Shown here: one piece after another, positions 9,062 to 17,161 of the stretch
Layout: each line of letters starts with the position of its first letter
Position numbering within the stretch: the first letter of the stretch is position 1
Assembly (NCBI GenBank): GCA_021820975.1
Contig: JAKADA010000005.1
Span: 53,218-117,217 of the forward strand
Direction: 5' to 3'
DNA length: 64,000 nt
DNA from: Bacillota bacterium
GTDB lineage: Bacteria; Bacillota; Bacilli; Alicyclobacillales; SLC66
Notes under the pieces: generated by a model
Told to the model about the DNA's origin: nothing
Seen by the model: only the letters and a program-made list of their open reading frames with translations
The model's database searches: none
Made by a program: the position numbers and the translations under genes

Positions 9062-9355
9062 GTGTTAACGGGAAAACAAGTACGGTACCTCCGTGGCTTA
9101 GCTCATCACCTTACGCCTATTTTTCAGGTAGGTAAAGGTGGCGTATCACGCACCATGGTTGAACAAATCGCACTCGCGCTTGAGGCGCGAGAACTGATGA
9201 AAGTGTCTGTTTTAGGCAATGCGGATGAAACAGCTAAAGATATTGCTGTGGCTTTGAAAAACGGAACAAAGGCTGAAATTGTTCAGGTTATTGGTCGTAC
9301 GATCATATTATATAAACGTTCACAGGAAAACCCTGTGATTGAATTACCTCGCTGA
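9062..9355 (+). CDS. yhbY: YhbY-family RNA-binding protein (YqeI)
   Basis: A 97-residue CRM-domain RNA-binding protein that associates with pre-50S particles in known members. Typical features are LTGKQVRYLRGLAHHL, the loop VGKGGVS, and GRTIILYKRS near the C terminus. It starts at GTG 9062; GGGAGG lies 11 bases upstream. An out-of-frame ATG at 9054 stops after four codons and is ignored. The stop codon TGA overlaps the nadD ATG (TGATG). Confidence 0.94.
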   Translation: MLTGKQVRYLRGLAHHLTPIFQVGKGGVSRTMVEQIALALEARELMKVSVLGNADETAKDIAVALKNGTKAEIVQVIGRTIILYKRSQENPVIELPR

Positions 9356-9951
9356 TGCGCCGCGGTCTATTTGGTGGAACCTTTGACCCGCCGCATATAG
9401 GCCATCTGATGATGGCACAGATAGCGTATGAGGAGTTATCCTTAGACGAGGTGGAGTTTATTCCTGCAGGGCAACCTCCGCATAAGGATTTATCACTCGT
9501 ATCGGCTGCACATGTTCGTGTTGAGCTTGTACAAGCTGCTATTGCTGCTTTTCCTTACTTTTCCTTATCGCTTCGAGAAGTACTGCGGCAAGGTCCGAGC
9601 TTTACTTGCGATACATTGAAGAGTATGAAAAATGAGCATCAAGAAGATGAACTTTATTGGTTTGTCGGAGCCGATATGCTTAAGGATCTTCCTTCATGGA
9701 AAGACCCAGAAGATATTTTACGTTTAGCTCATTTGGTGGTGGCTCCTCGCCCGCATGTAGATGAACAACAGGCAAAAGAAGTGCTGTTGGCTCAATTTCC
9801 CTACGCACAAATCACGGTACTTGGGATGCCTTTGCTCGATATTTCAAGTACATGGATCAAAAATCGTCTAGCTAGAGGATTACAGGTAGATCCTTTGTTA
9901 TCACCAGCGGTGATTCAGTTAATTTTGCAAAAGGGGTTGTATCTACCATGA
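9355..9951 (+). CDS. nadD: Nicotinate-nucleotide adenylyltransferase
   Basis: The enzyme transfers AMP from ATP to nicotinate mononucleotide, the penultimate step of NAD synthesis. The 198-residue protein has the nucleotidyltransferase motif GGTFDPPHIGHLMMA at the N terminus (HxGH), WFVGADMLKDLPSWKD in the middle and DISSTWIKNRLARG near the C terminus (the ISSTxIR motif). Start and stop overlap yhbY and yqeK, so the three are co-translated. Confidence 0.97.
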   Translation: MRRGLFGGTFDPPHIGHLMMAQIAYEELSLDEVEFIPAGQPPHKDLSLVSAAHVRVELVQAAIAAFPYFSLSLREVLRQGPSFTCDTLKSMKNEHQEDELYWFVGADMLKDLPSWKDPEDILRLAHLVVAPRPHVDEQQAKEVLLAQFPYAQITVLGMPLLDISSTWIKNRLARGLQVDPLLSPAVIQLILQKGLYLP

Positions 9952-10544
9952 TTGACCTTGAGCAAGAAGCGAAAAGCAGATTGTCACCTTCTCGACTTGC
10001 TCATGTGCGCGGTGTGGTCGAGGCTTCGATGGACTTGGCGCAACGTTATGCTATCAATGGAGAAAAAGCACGACAAGCGGCTTGGTTGCATGACATGTTT
10101 CGTGAGTTGACGCAAAGTCAGCTTGAAAAACTCGCCCATTTGTCGGGAACTTCTGTGCCTTTTGGCCCTGTCCCTGTATGGCATGGACCGATATGTGCGA
10201 TGCGTATGGCGCAAGACTTCTTTATTGATGATGAAGATGTAAAAGAAGCTGTCAAATGGCACACGGTCGGGCACCCAGAAATGGGCGATGTAGCTCAAAT
10301 TCTCTACGTGGCTGATGCCATAGAAAAGGGTCGCTCATTTCCGTTTGTGGACACCTTGCGCGCTGCTTCTCAGATAAGTTTACCCCTGGCTGTTGCCACT
10401 GTGTCGGATGCTTCGCTAGAGCACTTGCTAAAAAACCATGTTGAGATCGACGTACGAACGGTACAACTACGTAATAAAGCGTGGAGCCTTGTTACGCAAG
10501 ATGATCGACAATGGTTTGATCGTCAGATCAATCTAACAAACTAG
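9948..10544 (+). CDS. yqeK: HD-domain hydrolase YqeK (Ap4A hydrolase type)
   Basis: A 198-residue HD phosphohydrolase. Metal-binding residues appear in order as HVRGVVEAS, AAWLHDMFRE (HD), WHGPICAMRMA, VKWHTVGHPEM and LYVADAIEKGR. Members hydrolyse diadenosine tetraphosphate symmetrically to ADP. The ATG overlaps the nadD stop; nadD-yqeK pairing is conserved across Firmicutes. Confidence 0.94.
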   Translation: MIDLEQEAKSRLSPSRLAHVRGVVEASMDLAQRYAINGEKARQAAWLHDMFRELTQSQLEKLAHLSGTSVPFGPVPVWHGPICAMRMAQDFFIDDEDVKEAVKWHTVGHPEMGDVAQILYVADAIEKGRSFPFVDTLRAASQISLPLAVATVSDASLEHLLKNHVEIDVRTVQLRNKAWSLVTQDDRQWFDRQINLTN

Positions 10545-10561
10545 ACTAAGGAGGTCTGTAC

Positions 10562-10918
10562 ATGACAGACAAGATGGAACAATTGGCAAGGTTGGCGGCT
10601 GATACTGCTGACGACAAAAAGGCTAGAGATGTAGTGATTTTGGATTTACGTGGATTATCTGTGATCGCTGATTATTTTGTAATTTGCAGTGCCAATTCTC
10701 GTACGCAGGTACAAGCTATTGCTGATGCTATTGAGGAGAAGCTTGGTGAAAGCGGGCTTGTGTGCAAAGGTTTTGAAGGACGCGATGAAGGGCGTTGGAT
10801 ACTGATAGACTTTGGTGATGTTGTGGCACATGTTTTTCAAGATGAGGAACGCTCTTTTTATGGACTTGAGCGCTTATGGGGAGATGCCCCAAGGGTATCG
10901 ATAGAAAGTTTACATTAA
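10562..10918 (+). CDS. rsfS: Ribosomal silencing factor RsfS
   Basis: A 118-residue protein that binds uL14 on the 50S subunit and blocks subunit joining when nutrients are short. Family motifs are VVILDLRGLSVIADYFVICS, SRTQVQAIADAIEE and the acidic end VVAHVFQDEERSFYGLERLW. AAGGAGGT is six bases before the ATG, the best ribosome-binding site in this run. Confidence 0.97.
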   Translation: MTDKMEQLARLAADTADDKKARDVVILDLRGLSVIADYFVICSANSRTQVQAIADAIEEKLGESGLVCKGFEGRDEGRWILIDFGDVVAHVFQDEERSFYGLERLWGDAPRVSIESLH

Positions 10919-10945
10919 GGGTTATAGCAAGGATGTGCATGACTT

Positions 10946-11755
10946 TTGTATACGCACTTTGCAGCGGTTTATGATCGGTTAATGGGCGATATTCCCTATG
11001 ATGAATTCGCCCGATTGCTTCATGAAGCTGTTAATAAGACGGGACACCATGTTGACGTGATTGTTGATCTTGGGTGTGGAACGGGTGCTATGTTTGAAGT
11101 TGAATTAGCGTTGGCGCGCCAAGTGATTGGGATTGATCCATCACTTTCGATGCTTGCTGTCGCCAAAGAACAAGCACAGCGATATGGGCGACGCATTACT
11201 TTGTTAGAAGGTCGCGCAGAATCGTTTTTTACCCCCAAAAGGGCCGATCTATGTCTTGCTACTTGTGATGTATTTAATTATATTTTGACGCCGCAACGGT
11301 TACAGCACTCATTTGCTCATGTCCATGACATGATGACTCCAGGCGGCTATTTTTTGTTTGACATGCACTCACCAAGAAAAGTGTTACAAGGACTCGGCGA
11401 CAATGTCTACTATGACGCGTCTGGGGAGACAGTGGCGTTGATCGAGACGAAGGTAGATCAAGCATCCATAACTGTTGCCTATGAATTATTGCTGTTTTTG
11501 CTTGAAAAAGACGGGCGTTATCAACGCGTGCAGGAGTCACATCAACAACGTGCCTACGAGCTTGACGTCATTTTAGAGGGCTTAGAAAAAGCAGGATTTA
11601 CAGAGGTATACATCGGTGCTGACTTTCATTTTCCATGGGAACAATTAGAAGCGGAATCGGCTTCCATTTGGTTAGGGGATCGCTTGCATGTACGCGTTGC
11701 TCCTAGTGCAACTACGATGCAGCAAGCTATGCGTTGGTTTTTTCTAGTTCGATGA
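10946..11755 (+). CDS. yqeM: Class I SAM-dependent methyltransferase YqeM
   Basis: A 269-residue methyltransferase with the SAM-binding motif IVDLGCGTGAM near residue 40 and the acidic VIGIDPSLSML. The opening YTHFAAVYDRLMGDIPYDEF is typical of the YqeM group. The substrate is unknown. The TTG at 10946 is the only start in frame, since a TGA lies two codons upstream; AAGGATG is about 10 bases before it. The 3' end overlaps mntR on the other strand by 12 bases. Confidence 0.9.
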   Translation: MYTHFAAVYDRLMGDIPYDEFARLLHEAVNKTGHHVDVIVDLGCGTGAMFEVELALARQVIGIDPSLSMLAVAKEQAQRYGRRITLLEGRAESFFTPKRADLCLATCDVFNYILTPQRLQHSFAHVHDMMTPGGYFLFDMHSPRKVLQGLGDNVYYDASGETVALIETKVDQASITVAYELLLFLLEKDGRYQRVQESHQQRAYELDVILEGLEKAGFTEVYIGADFHFPWEQLEAESASIWLGDRLHVRVAPSATTMQQAMRWFFLVR

Positions 11756-12202
11756 ATATTCATCGATGTTTTTTGACGGTTTTTCCACAGATTCTTTGGT
11801 TCTATAATGCACCAATGACTCAAGCCGTGCCGCGTCTGATTGAAAGTAATCCACCAGTCGATTGAGTTGCTTTAAGGTTTGCGGACTGACGTGATGTTCA
11901 ATCCCTTCCACATCCTCCTGAATGGTCGTCTCTGGGATGCCTAGCATGCGCAATAATTCAGCAAGCATGTTATGCCGTTGTTTCATCGCTTTTCCCATCT
12001 GTTCCCCTGTCTTCGTCAGTACAAACCCACGATATTTCTCATACGTGACATAATCTTGTTCATCGAGTTTTTGTAACATTTTCGTGACAGATGAAGGTTG
12101 TACGGCAAGCGATGATGCTATGTCCGATACTCGTGCATACCCTTTATCTTTCATCAGTTCGTAAATTTTTTCAAGATAATCCTCCATGCTTGGAGTCAGC
12201 AT
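11744..12202 (-). CDS. mntR: Manganese-responsive repressor MntR
   Basis: A DtxR-family metalloregulator. The winged helix is in the N-terminal 70 residues (ARVSDIASSLAVQPSSVTKM); the metal site residues are in SMEDYLEKIY and DVEGIEHHVS. The protein closely resembles B. subtilis MntR, which represses Mn(II) uptake when Mn is high. I chose the start MLTPSMEDY at 12202; a longer version adding MIMKVGVC has no better ribosome-binding site. No mntH or mntABC lies nearby, so it acts elsewhere. It is convergent with yqeM and divergent from comEA. Confidence 0.94.
   Translation of the reverse strand: MLTPSMEDYLEKIYELMKDKGYARVSDIASSLAVQPSSVTKMLQKLDEQDYVTYEKYRGFVLTKTGEQMGKAMKQRHNMLAELLRMLGIPETTIQEDVEGIEHHVSPQTLKQLNRLVDYFQSDAARLESLVHYRTKESVEKPSKNIDEYSSN
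11750..11765. repeat. 16-base palindrome at the yqeM/mntR junction
   Basis: CGATGAATATTCATCG is a perfect palindrome spanning the overlapping 3' ends of yqeM and mntR. On the plus strand it is followed by ATG and a T run, so it could serve as a weak terminator of the yqeG-yqeM run; the loop would be only about four bases. Confidence 0.4.
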
Positions 12203-12387
12203 GCACACGCCCACTTTCATGATCATTGTTAGTTAGTGTACTACATTTTATGAGAGCTTGCATGGACTTGTAACGTTGTACTTAGATGGTATCTGTTTTT
12301 TTTGAAACTGCGCGTTTTGTAAAAAGGAATATGCCTTGGTCTCTTGAACAGCTTCCCTTAAGCAAAAAAGACGGGAGGTTACGCTTT

Positions 12388-13002
12388 GTGAAACATTCAT
12401 TTAAATGGGATAAAAAGAAAGTATTTTCCATGTTTGCTGCTGCTGTGCTCGTCACCTTTTGGATCATCGCTTTTTTATCTCAAGGACACATTCAAACTGT
12501 GAAACCCAAAGTCGTTGCAGAAGCTTCGGTTGTCCATCAGAAGATTGCTCACATGATGGTGTATGTGGTCGGAGAAGTCAACCATCCTGGATTATACTCC
12601 TTTGCTCTCGATGCAAGAGTTTATCAGGCTGTTGCTAAAGCGGGTGGACTGACTAAGCGTGCAGATCGTGCAGCCATAAATCTCGCGGCGGTTATGGAGG
12701 ATGGAACTGAAATAGTGATTCCCGCAAAAAATGCAATTTCCGTAATCACAACAACGAACCAGAAAAAAACAAGTTATAGCACACGCTCTCACAAAGTTCA
12801 GGCGGGGCAACACGTGCTTTTAAATGAGGCCAATCTTAGCCAGCTTGAACAACTACCGGGAGTAGGACCTAAGAAGGCACAAGAGATCCTTACTTATCGA
12901 ACGAAGCATGGCAAGTTTATGACGCTAGCCGATTTACGCCATGTCAAAGGCATCGGACAAAAGCTTCTCGCAAGCCTCGAACCTTTTCTCAGTTTACGAT
13001 AA
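12388..13002 (+). CDS. comEA: Competence protein ComEA (DNA receptor)
   Basis: A membrane-anchored DNA-binding protein of the natural transformation machinery. The N-terminal transmembrane helix lies at about residues 13-33. A SLBB-type domain follows (VYVVGEVNHPGLYSF), then a C-terminal helix-hairpin-helix pair (LEQLPGVGPKKAQEIL and LADLRHVKGIGQKLL) that binds DNA. GTG at 12388 has GGGAGG nine bases upstream and gives a 204-residue protein; a start at 12286 would add 34 residues without a ribosome-binding site. No comEB follows; a minus-strand NlpC/P60 gene separates it from comEC. Confidence 0.93.
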   Translation: MKHSFKWDKKKVFSMFAAAVLVTFWIIAFLSQGHIQTVKPKVVAEASVVHQKIAHMMVYVVGEVNHPGLYSFALDARVYQAVAKAGGLTKRADRAAINLAAVMEDGTEIVIPAKNAISVITTTNQKKTSYSTRSHKVQAGQHVLLNEANLSQLEQLPGVGPKKAQEILTYRTKHGKFMTLADLRHVKGIGQKLLASLEPFLSLR

Positions 13003-13028
13003 AAACCGCGCAAGGTATTCTTGCGCGG
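13001..13028 (-). terminator. Terminator of the NlpC/P60 gene
   Basis: CCGCGCAAG and CTTGCGCGG form a nine-base-pair stem with a five-base loop. On the minus strand it is followed by TTTTTA, so it terminates the minus-strand wall hydrolase. On the plus strand the T run is missing, so it would end comEA transcripts only weakly. Confidence 0.8.
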
Positions 13029-13056
13029 GGCCAGCAAAGCTTTAAAAATCAACAAA

Positions 13057-13752
13057 TCATAAAATACGGCGTGCCGTTTCGTAGACACTCGCCCAGTATC
13101 CAGTAGTTAAATCATCAATCTCGACATGCGTACTTGCGGAGTTAATAAACTCACCGCTACCGATGTAGATGCCGACATGTGATAGTGGTCCATCCGTAGC
13201 AAAAAAAACTAAATCGCCTGGTTGCAAATTGCTTTTGCTAACTGGTGTTCCTTCTTGTGCTTGTGCTTGCGAAGTACGATCTAGTGATTTGCCAAATTGA
13301 GAGAAAACGTACTGGGTAAACCCGGAACAATCAAACCCGGAACTGGGCTGATTACCTCCCCAGACATATGCGTAACCAAGGTACGTGCGAGCTTTTTGAA
13401 CAAGTTTCATTGAAAGGGAAGTTGGCGGCAACGAGGTACGTTTAGTAGATTGTTCGATCAAAGAAAGGACCTGCGATGTAACGTTACTGGAACTGCCCAA
13501 ATGATGAGTCTCCTTAAAATGGGAAACCGCACTGGAAGTAATAGGCCCAAAATATTGAGTTAAACCTTCGTTTTGAGGAAAGTAGCCCAATGACTGTAAA
13601 TCTTCTTGTAAAACTTTGACTTGCTGGCCTGTCGAACCTACTTGCATGATCACGGGACTCTCGGCAGCGTAAGCCGGGCTCATGGCGGCAAGACCTACAA
13701 GATTGCCTCCTAGGATCAAGGAAAATGAAGTGACAAGAAAAGATATGCGCAA
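13057..13752 (-). CDS. Secreted NlpC/P60 peptidoglycan endopeptidase with PG-binding domain
   Basis: A 231-residue exported cell-wall hydrolase. A signal peptide (MRISFLVTSFSLILGG, ending near SPAYA) is followed by a peptidoglycan-binding-1 domain (VGSTGQQVKVLQEDLQSLGY) and an NlpC/P60 domain. The catalytic Cys is in GFDCSGFTQYVF, the first His in LSHVGIYIG, and the third polar residue in ASTHVEIDD. Such enzymes cut gamma-D-glutamyl bonds in peptide stems. TTG at 13752 is favoured because GAAGGAG lies eight bases upstream and gives a clean signal peptide; the ATG at 13770 abuts the riboswitch. Expression should be governed by c-di-AMP through the leader. Confidence 0.93.
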   Translation of the reverse strand: MRISFLVTSFSLILGGNLVGLAAMSPAYAAESPVIMQVGSTGQQVKVLQEDLQSLGYFPQNEGLTQYFGPITSSAVSHFKETHHLGSSSNVTSQVLSLIEQSTKRTSLPPTSLSMKLVQKARTYLGYAYVWGGNQPSSGFDCSGFTQYVFSQFGKSLDRTSQAQAQEGTPVSKSNLQPGDLVFFATDGPLSHVGIYIGSGEFINSASTHVEIDDLTTGYWASVYETARRIL

Positions 13753-13770
13753 AAAACAAGCTCCTTCCAT

Positions 13771-13881
13771 GAGCCTCCGAGGTTAGTTGACGGGTTAGGG
13801 CTGAAGGTAGCCCCTCTGAAATCGGATTCACCCCAAAAAAATATCCCCCGTACTGATAAAATCTATCAGATTCGGCGTTTT
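13771..13881 (-). promoter_or_regulatory. c-di-AMP riboswitch (ydaO-yuaA type)
   Basis: Read on the minus strand, the leader contains the ydaO-yuaA core elements in order: GCCGAATCTG, GTACGGGGGA, TTGGGGTGAATCCGA, a GGGGCT..AGCCC hairpin, then ACCCGTCAACTAACC and TCGGAGGC. The closing stem pairs GCC with GGC. This class binds c-di-AMP and usually turns gene expression off. Here the aptamer ends only about three bases before the GAAGGAG ribosome-binding site of the NlpC/P60 gene, leaving no space for a separate terminator; control of translation is therefore possible. Confidence 0.92.
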
Positions 13882-13894
13882 CTTTCTGCGGTTC

Positions 13895-13923
13895 ATTGTA
13901 TCAACAGTCATCGTTTGCGACAA
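13895..13923 (-). promoter_or_regulatory. Promoter of the riboswitch-NlpC/P60 unit
   Basis: On the minus strand TTGTCG (13923-13918), a 17-base spacer and TACAAT (13900-13895) precede the aptamer. The predicted start near 13888 is just upstream of the riboswitch. Confidence 0.65.
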
Positions 13924-13960
13924 GTCCAAAAATAGACTATATGTAAAGGAAGCCATCAAT

Positions 13961-15553
13961 ATGCACAGAATTGTCACTATTTTGGGGATGAGTTTTTGTG
14001 CAGGATCCTTGGCGATTGTGTCTCAGATTGCACCTTCGGTCTTTGTAATGATCGCTATTGTACTTGTTATCTTGTTTTTGCTGGTAAGCATTTTGCGGTA
14101 TATCGCACCAAAGACGCATCCATTACGTCATTTCACATGGTCGCTATTTTTCTTTACGATGTTTATAGGTTGGGTTTGCGGGGGGCAGTACGCATGGTTT
14201 GATGAAGTCTCTCATGAACGTCTTTCAGCTGAACTTTTACAGGTCAAGCATCAAACGAGCACCCTTAGTATTTTGCAAATTGATGGACCAGTGCAAAGAA
14301 AGGCAGCGCATGGTCTTGCCTTTGCAGCTAAAGTATGCTCCTTTTACGACGAGCGGGGTGCCTATCCTGTGGCAGGACAGCCTGTTGTATGGCTAACGAT
14401 AAGCGGTGAGAGCAAATCAGATCAAACGCAGGTATCTAGCTTTTCACAAAAGTTTTATACCGCATCATCAGAGTTACATGCTATGGACTATATCGCGGCC
14501 TATGTGCGATTTCATGCAGTAGCTAAGGGTTCCTTTGCTACTGCTTTATTGCGGCGAAAAATCACCGTGCTTGCCACTGCATCTATCTATGGCATTCATA
14601 AGGTCGCTAGTCAACAGCACTTCCCAAGTGTGTATGCATGGCAAGGGTATTTCCTTGCGCAAGTACAGGATCGTTTACGCATGGCATACGGTCCTTTAGG
14701 GATGATGGCACTAGGATTTGCCGTTGGCGATCGTTCTGCGATCAGTAATCAGACGATCAAGGCGTTTGCCGCGGTAGGGATAATTCATGCTTTGGTAGCA
14801 TCAGGGGCAACGATTCGCATGGCCATTAATCCTGTCGTCATTTTATTTCGACAAAAGTGGCGCCTACGCTATGGACTTTGGTATGTGTTTTCCCTGTTTC
14901 TCATTGGCATTATTGTGATCTTATCAGGCCTTGCACCTCCCGCCTTACGGGCAGCTCTGGTTGTGATCTATGAGTTAACTGCATTACTGGTACATAGAAA
15001 AAGGGATCAACTTACGGCTAATGTGCTAGCAGCTTGTTGTCTTGTGCTGATGGAACCACACCTTTTGCTTGATCCAGGGGTTATTGTTTCATTTGTTGCC
15101 GTTATGGCATTTTCCTTACTTCCTTCTCGCCTAGCTGCATGGTGGTTATTTTTTATTGGTTTTCCCCGTTTGCGGATGATGCTTGCTCGTGGGCTTGCTG
15201 CTGATCTCGCTGTAGCACCTGTCGCTTTATTTGAGTTTTCGCAGTTATCCCTTATCTCCTTGTTGACCAATATAGTTCTTTACCCCGTTCTTGAATGGTT
15301 ATTGCCGATGGCCTGGATTTGTTTGTTATTTGCTATCCTTACGCCATCCATAGCCCATGTTCTACAACCTATCGTGACTTTTATCTACCAAATGGTAATC
15401 ACGAGTGTTCAGAACCTGAGTTCCCTTGGGGCGGCGATGAAATTATCTGCTCCATCTTTATCAAGTCTCGTTGTTTATGAGACTCTTTTGTTTTTGATTT
15501 TGTTCCTAGGTAGAAGGTATACATGGCGTCATCCAGGCAAATACTTGGAATAA
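13961..15553 (+). CDS. comEC: ComEC/Rec2-type competence channel lacking the nuclease domain
   Basis: A 530-residue polytopic membrane protein corresponding to the N-terminal and channel parts of ComEC, which moves single-stranded DNA across the membrane. N-terminal helices (residues 8-45 and 55-75) are followed by the soluble OB-like region and then the Competence domain from about residue 230. Two departures stand out. The protein ends after the channel helices at about 530 residues and lacks the C-terminal metallo-beta-lactamase domain of typical 750-800-residue ComEC. The core motif usually read as H-x-L-x-x-SGLHV is here HALVASGATIRMA, without the second His. ATG 13961 follows AAAGGA by ten bases. 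Whether it still supports transformation is unclear. Confidence 0.88.
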   Translation: MHRIVTILGMSFCAGSLAIVSQIAPSVFVMIAIVLVILFLLVSILRYIAPKTHPLRHFTWSLFFFTMFIGWVCGGQYAWFDEVSHERLSAELLQVKHQTSTLSILQIDGPVQRKAAHGLAFAAKVCSFYDERGAYPVAGQPVVWLTISGESKSDQTQVSSFSQKFYTASSELHAMDYIAAYVRFHAVAKGSFATALLRRKITVLATASIYGIHKVASQQHFPSVYAWQGYFLAQVQDRLRMAYGPLGMMALGFAVGDRSAISNQTIKAFAAVGIIHALVASGATIRMAINPVVILFRQKWRLRYGLWYVFSLFLIGIIVILSGLAPPALRAALVVIYELTALLVHRKRDQLTANVLAACCLVLMEPHLLLDPGVIVSFVAVMAFSLLPSRLAAWWLFFIGFPRLRMMLARGLAADLAVAPVALFEFSQLSLISLLTNIVLYPVLEWLLPMAWICLLFAILTPSIAHVLQPIVTFIYQMVITSVQNLSSLGAAMKLSAPSLSSLVVYETLLFLILFLGRRYTWRHPGKYLE

Positions 15554-15588
15554 CACGTGTTACTCGTTGACTGGGAAAGGTGACCACC

Positions 15589-15750
15589 ATGATATCGGAA
15601 GAAGTATTGCATGATCTCGATTTGTTGACAGAAAAGCTTGTACTCGATGCTTATACGGTACGAGATAACCCATCGTGGAAAAGCTTGGTCAAACTTTTAC
15701 AAACAGCAGGACAAGTTGGAGACCATTTGCAAAACCGTTTGGAAACGTGA
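15589..15750 (+). CDS. Hypothetical 53-residue protein
   Basis: A small soluble ORF that starts MISEEVLHDLDLLTEKL and ends QVGDHLQNRLET. AAAGGTGA lies just before the ATG. It follows comEC by 35 bases and its stop overlaps the next small ORF (GTGA), so the two look like real coupled genes. It is predicted helical and matches nothing I recognise. The place between comEC and holA is where B. subtilis carries the small yqzM, but the sequence is not obviously related. Confidence 0.6.
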   Translation: MISEEVLHDLDLLTEKLVLDAYTVRDNPSWKSLVKLLQTAGQVGDHLQNRLET

Positions 15751-15893
15751 TCGAACAACCTAGGTTGTTCATGGTGCAAATGACGTTCCTTTTTATCTTA
15801 TTGGTCGGCAGTTCTATGTTCACCATGCAGAATCACCATAGAGACGAAACGCCAAATAGGATAACTCCTGATAACCCATTGCGCATTCTGTAA
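15747..15893 (+). CDS. Hypothetical 48-residue single-span membrane protein
   Basis: A small ORF starting with GTG that overlaps the preceding stop by four bases. It encodes one hydrophobic segment (MTFLFILLVGSSMF) and a polar tail (HHRDETPNRITPDNPLRIL). Its stop codon falls inside the loop of a strong terminator, which marks it as the last gene of the comEC unit. It is in the position of yqzM, also a single-span small protein, but homology cannot be claimed from the sequence. Confidence 0.55.
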   Translation: MIEQPRLFMVQMTFLFILLVGSSMFTMQNHHRDETPNRITPDNPLRIL

Positions 15894-15917
15894 AAGAGAA
15901 TGCGCAATTTTGTTTTG
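15879..15917 (+). terminator. Terminator of the comEC unit
   Basis: TTGCGCATTCT and AGAATGCGCAA form an 11-base-pair stem with a short loop, followed by TTTTGTTTT. The loop contains the stop codon of the 48-residue ORF. Confidence 0.9.
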
Positions 15918-15961
15918 GCAGATAGTAAAAGAGCATACTCGGTGAGAAGGGATGATCGCAT

Positions 15962-17155
15962 GTGGGACGAATAGTTATTGCAGGGGCTGGTTATGGGGGC
16001 GTTATGGCTGGAAAGAAATTCGAAAACAGTCATACACCGTTTGTTATGATCAACAAACACAGTTATCATCAATTTATTACATGGCTTCATGAAGCAGCTG
16101 GCGGAAGGAACCATGTAGATGATTACAAAGTAGAACTAACCGACATTTTCACACGACATGGAACAATGATTGTCAAAGACGAAGTCACAGGAATCGATCG
16201 TCAAGAAAATAAGCTGTTGACGATACGTGGCAGTTATCCATATGATTATGCGCTCATTGCACTCGGCAGTGCGCCAGAGTTTTTTGGAATCCCTGGGTTG
16301 AGTGAATACAGTATGCAATTACGTTCTCTTGAAACGGCACGGCAAATTCGTACGCGAATTGAACGGGAGTTTGCCCGCTTTAAGGATCATAAAGAGAAAA
16401 GCAAATTACGGATTGTTGTTGGGGGCGCTGGGCTGACTGGCATTGAGTTCGTTGGTGAGCTGCTCGAATGGTTGCCAAAGTTATGTGCAAAACTGGATAT
16501 TTCATCCTCTTCCTTCGAAGTGATCACGATTGAAGCAACGGATTCGATCTTACCCGCTCTGATGCCTTCGTTGCAAAAAACGGCAAGGGATATTCTTGAA
16601 CAAAAAGGTGCAAAGATCATGACAAGCACGAAAATTGAACGTGTTGAAGAGGGTCGCGTATATTTAGGTTCTGGTGAGGTCATCGAAGCCGGGACGATCG
16701 TCTGGACTGGAGGGGTGCGTGCGAACACGGTTCTATCGCAAGCTGGATTAACATGTGATCGCAGAGGGCGGGCACAAGTTAATGATTACCTGCAATCCAT
16801 CGATGATGAACGACTTTTCATCATCGGCGACTGTGCATCTCTCATTCAATCAGGTAAACCTCTACCGCCGACTGCTCAAATGGCTACACAGATGGGACAA
16901 CTAGCTGCCAAAAACATACTGGCTTTACTTACTAACGAATCGATGCAAAAATTCCATCCTAAAATGCTTGGAACGCTAGCATCACTTGGCAGTGGGCAAG
17001 GTGTAGGTACGTTTGGTAGATTCAAAACATCAGGGACGACAGCTGGTTTAGCGAAGGATTTGACAAAAGTCAAGTATCTCTATCAACTAGGTGGGCTACG
17101 TATGGTCACGCATATTCGCAAACCACTTTTAAAACAAACTGCATGGCAGGTGTAA
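15962..17155 (+). CDS. Type II NADH dehydrogenase (FAD-dependent)
   Basis: A 397-residue two-dinucleotide-binding flavoprotein of the NDH-2 family, which passes electrons from NADH to quinone at the membrane without pumping protons. The FAD site is IAGAGYGGVMAG at the N terminus and the NAD site VVGGAGLTGIEFVGEL near residue 150. The second FAD contact is FIIGDCASL, followed by PPTAQMATQMGQLAAKN. The GTG start at 15962 has AGAAGGGATG about nine bases upstream. It stands between two core clusters with its own upstream terminator. The closely related sulfide:quinone oxidoreductases are less likely, as no conserved Cys pair is seen. Confidence 0.88.
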   Translation: MGRIVIAGAGYGGVMAGKKFENSHTPFVMINKHSYHQFITWLHEAAGGRNHVDDYKVELTDIFTRHGTMIVKDEVTGIDRQENKLLTIRGSYPYDYALIALGSAPEFFGIPGLSEYSMQLRSLETARQIRTRIEREFARFKDHKEKSKLRIVVGGAGLTGIEFVGELLEWLPKLCAKLDISSSSFEVITIEATDSILPALMPSLQKTARDILEQKGAKIMTSTKIERVEEGRVYLGSGEVIEAGTIVWTGGVRANTVLSQAGLTCDRRGRAQVNDYLQSIDDERLFIIGDCASLIQSGKPLPPTAQMATQMGQLAAKNILALLTNESMQKFHPKMLGTLASLGSGQGVGTFGRFKTSGTTAGLAKDLTKVKYLYQLGGLRMVTHIRKPLLKQTAWQV

Positions 17156-17161
17156 TATTTC

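Noticed and set aside
12286..12387. N-terminal extension of comEA from ATG 12286
   Set aside because: No ribosome-binding site at 12286; GGGAGG and GTG at 12388 fit, and the membrane helix then lies at the normal place.
15889..15917. Short CRISPR-like or repeat element after comEC
   Set aside because: It is a single inverted repeat with a T run, a plain terminator; no repeated units with spacers are present.
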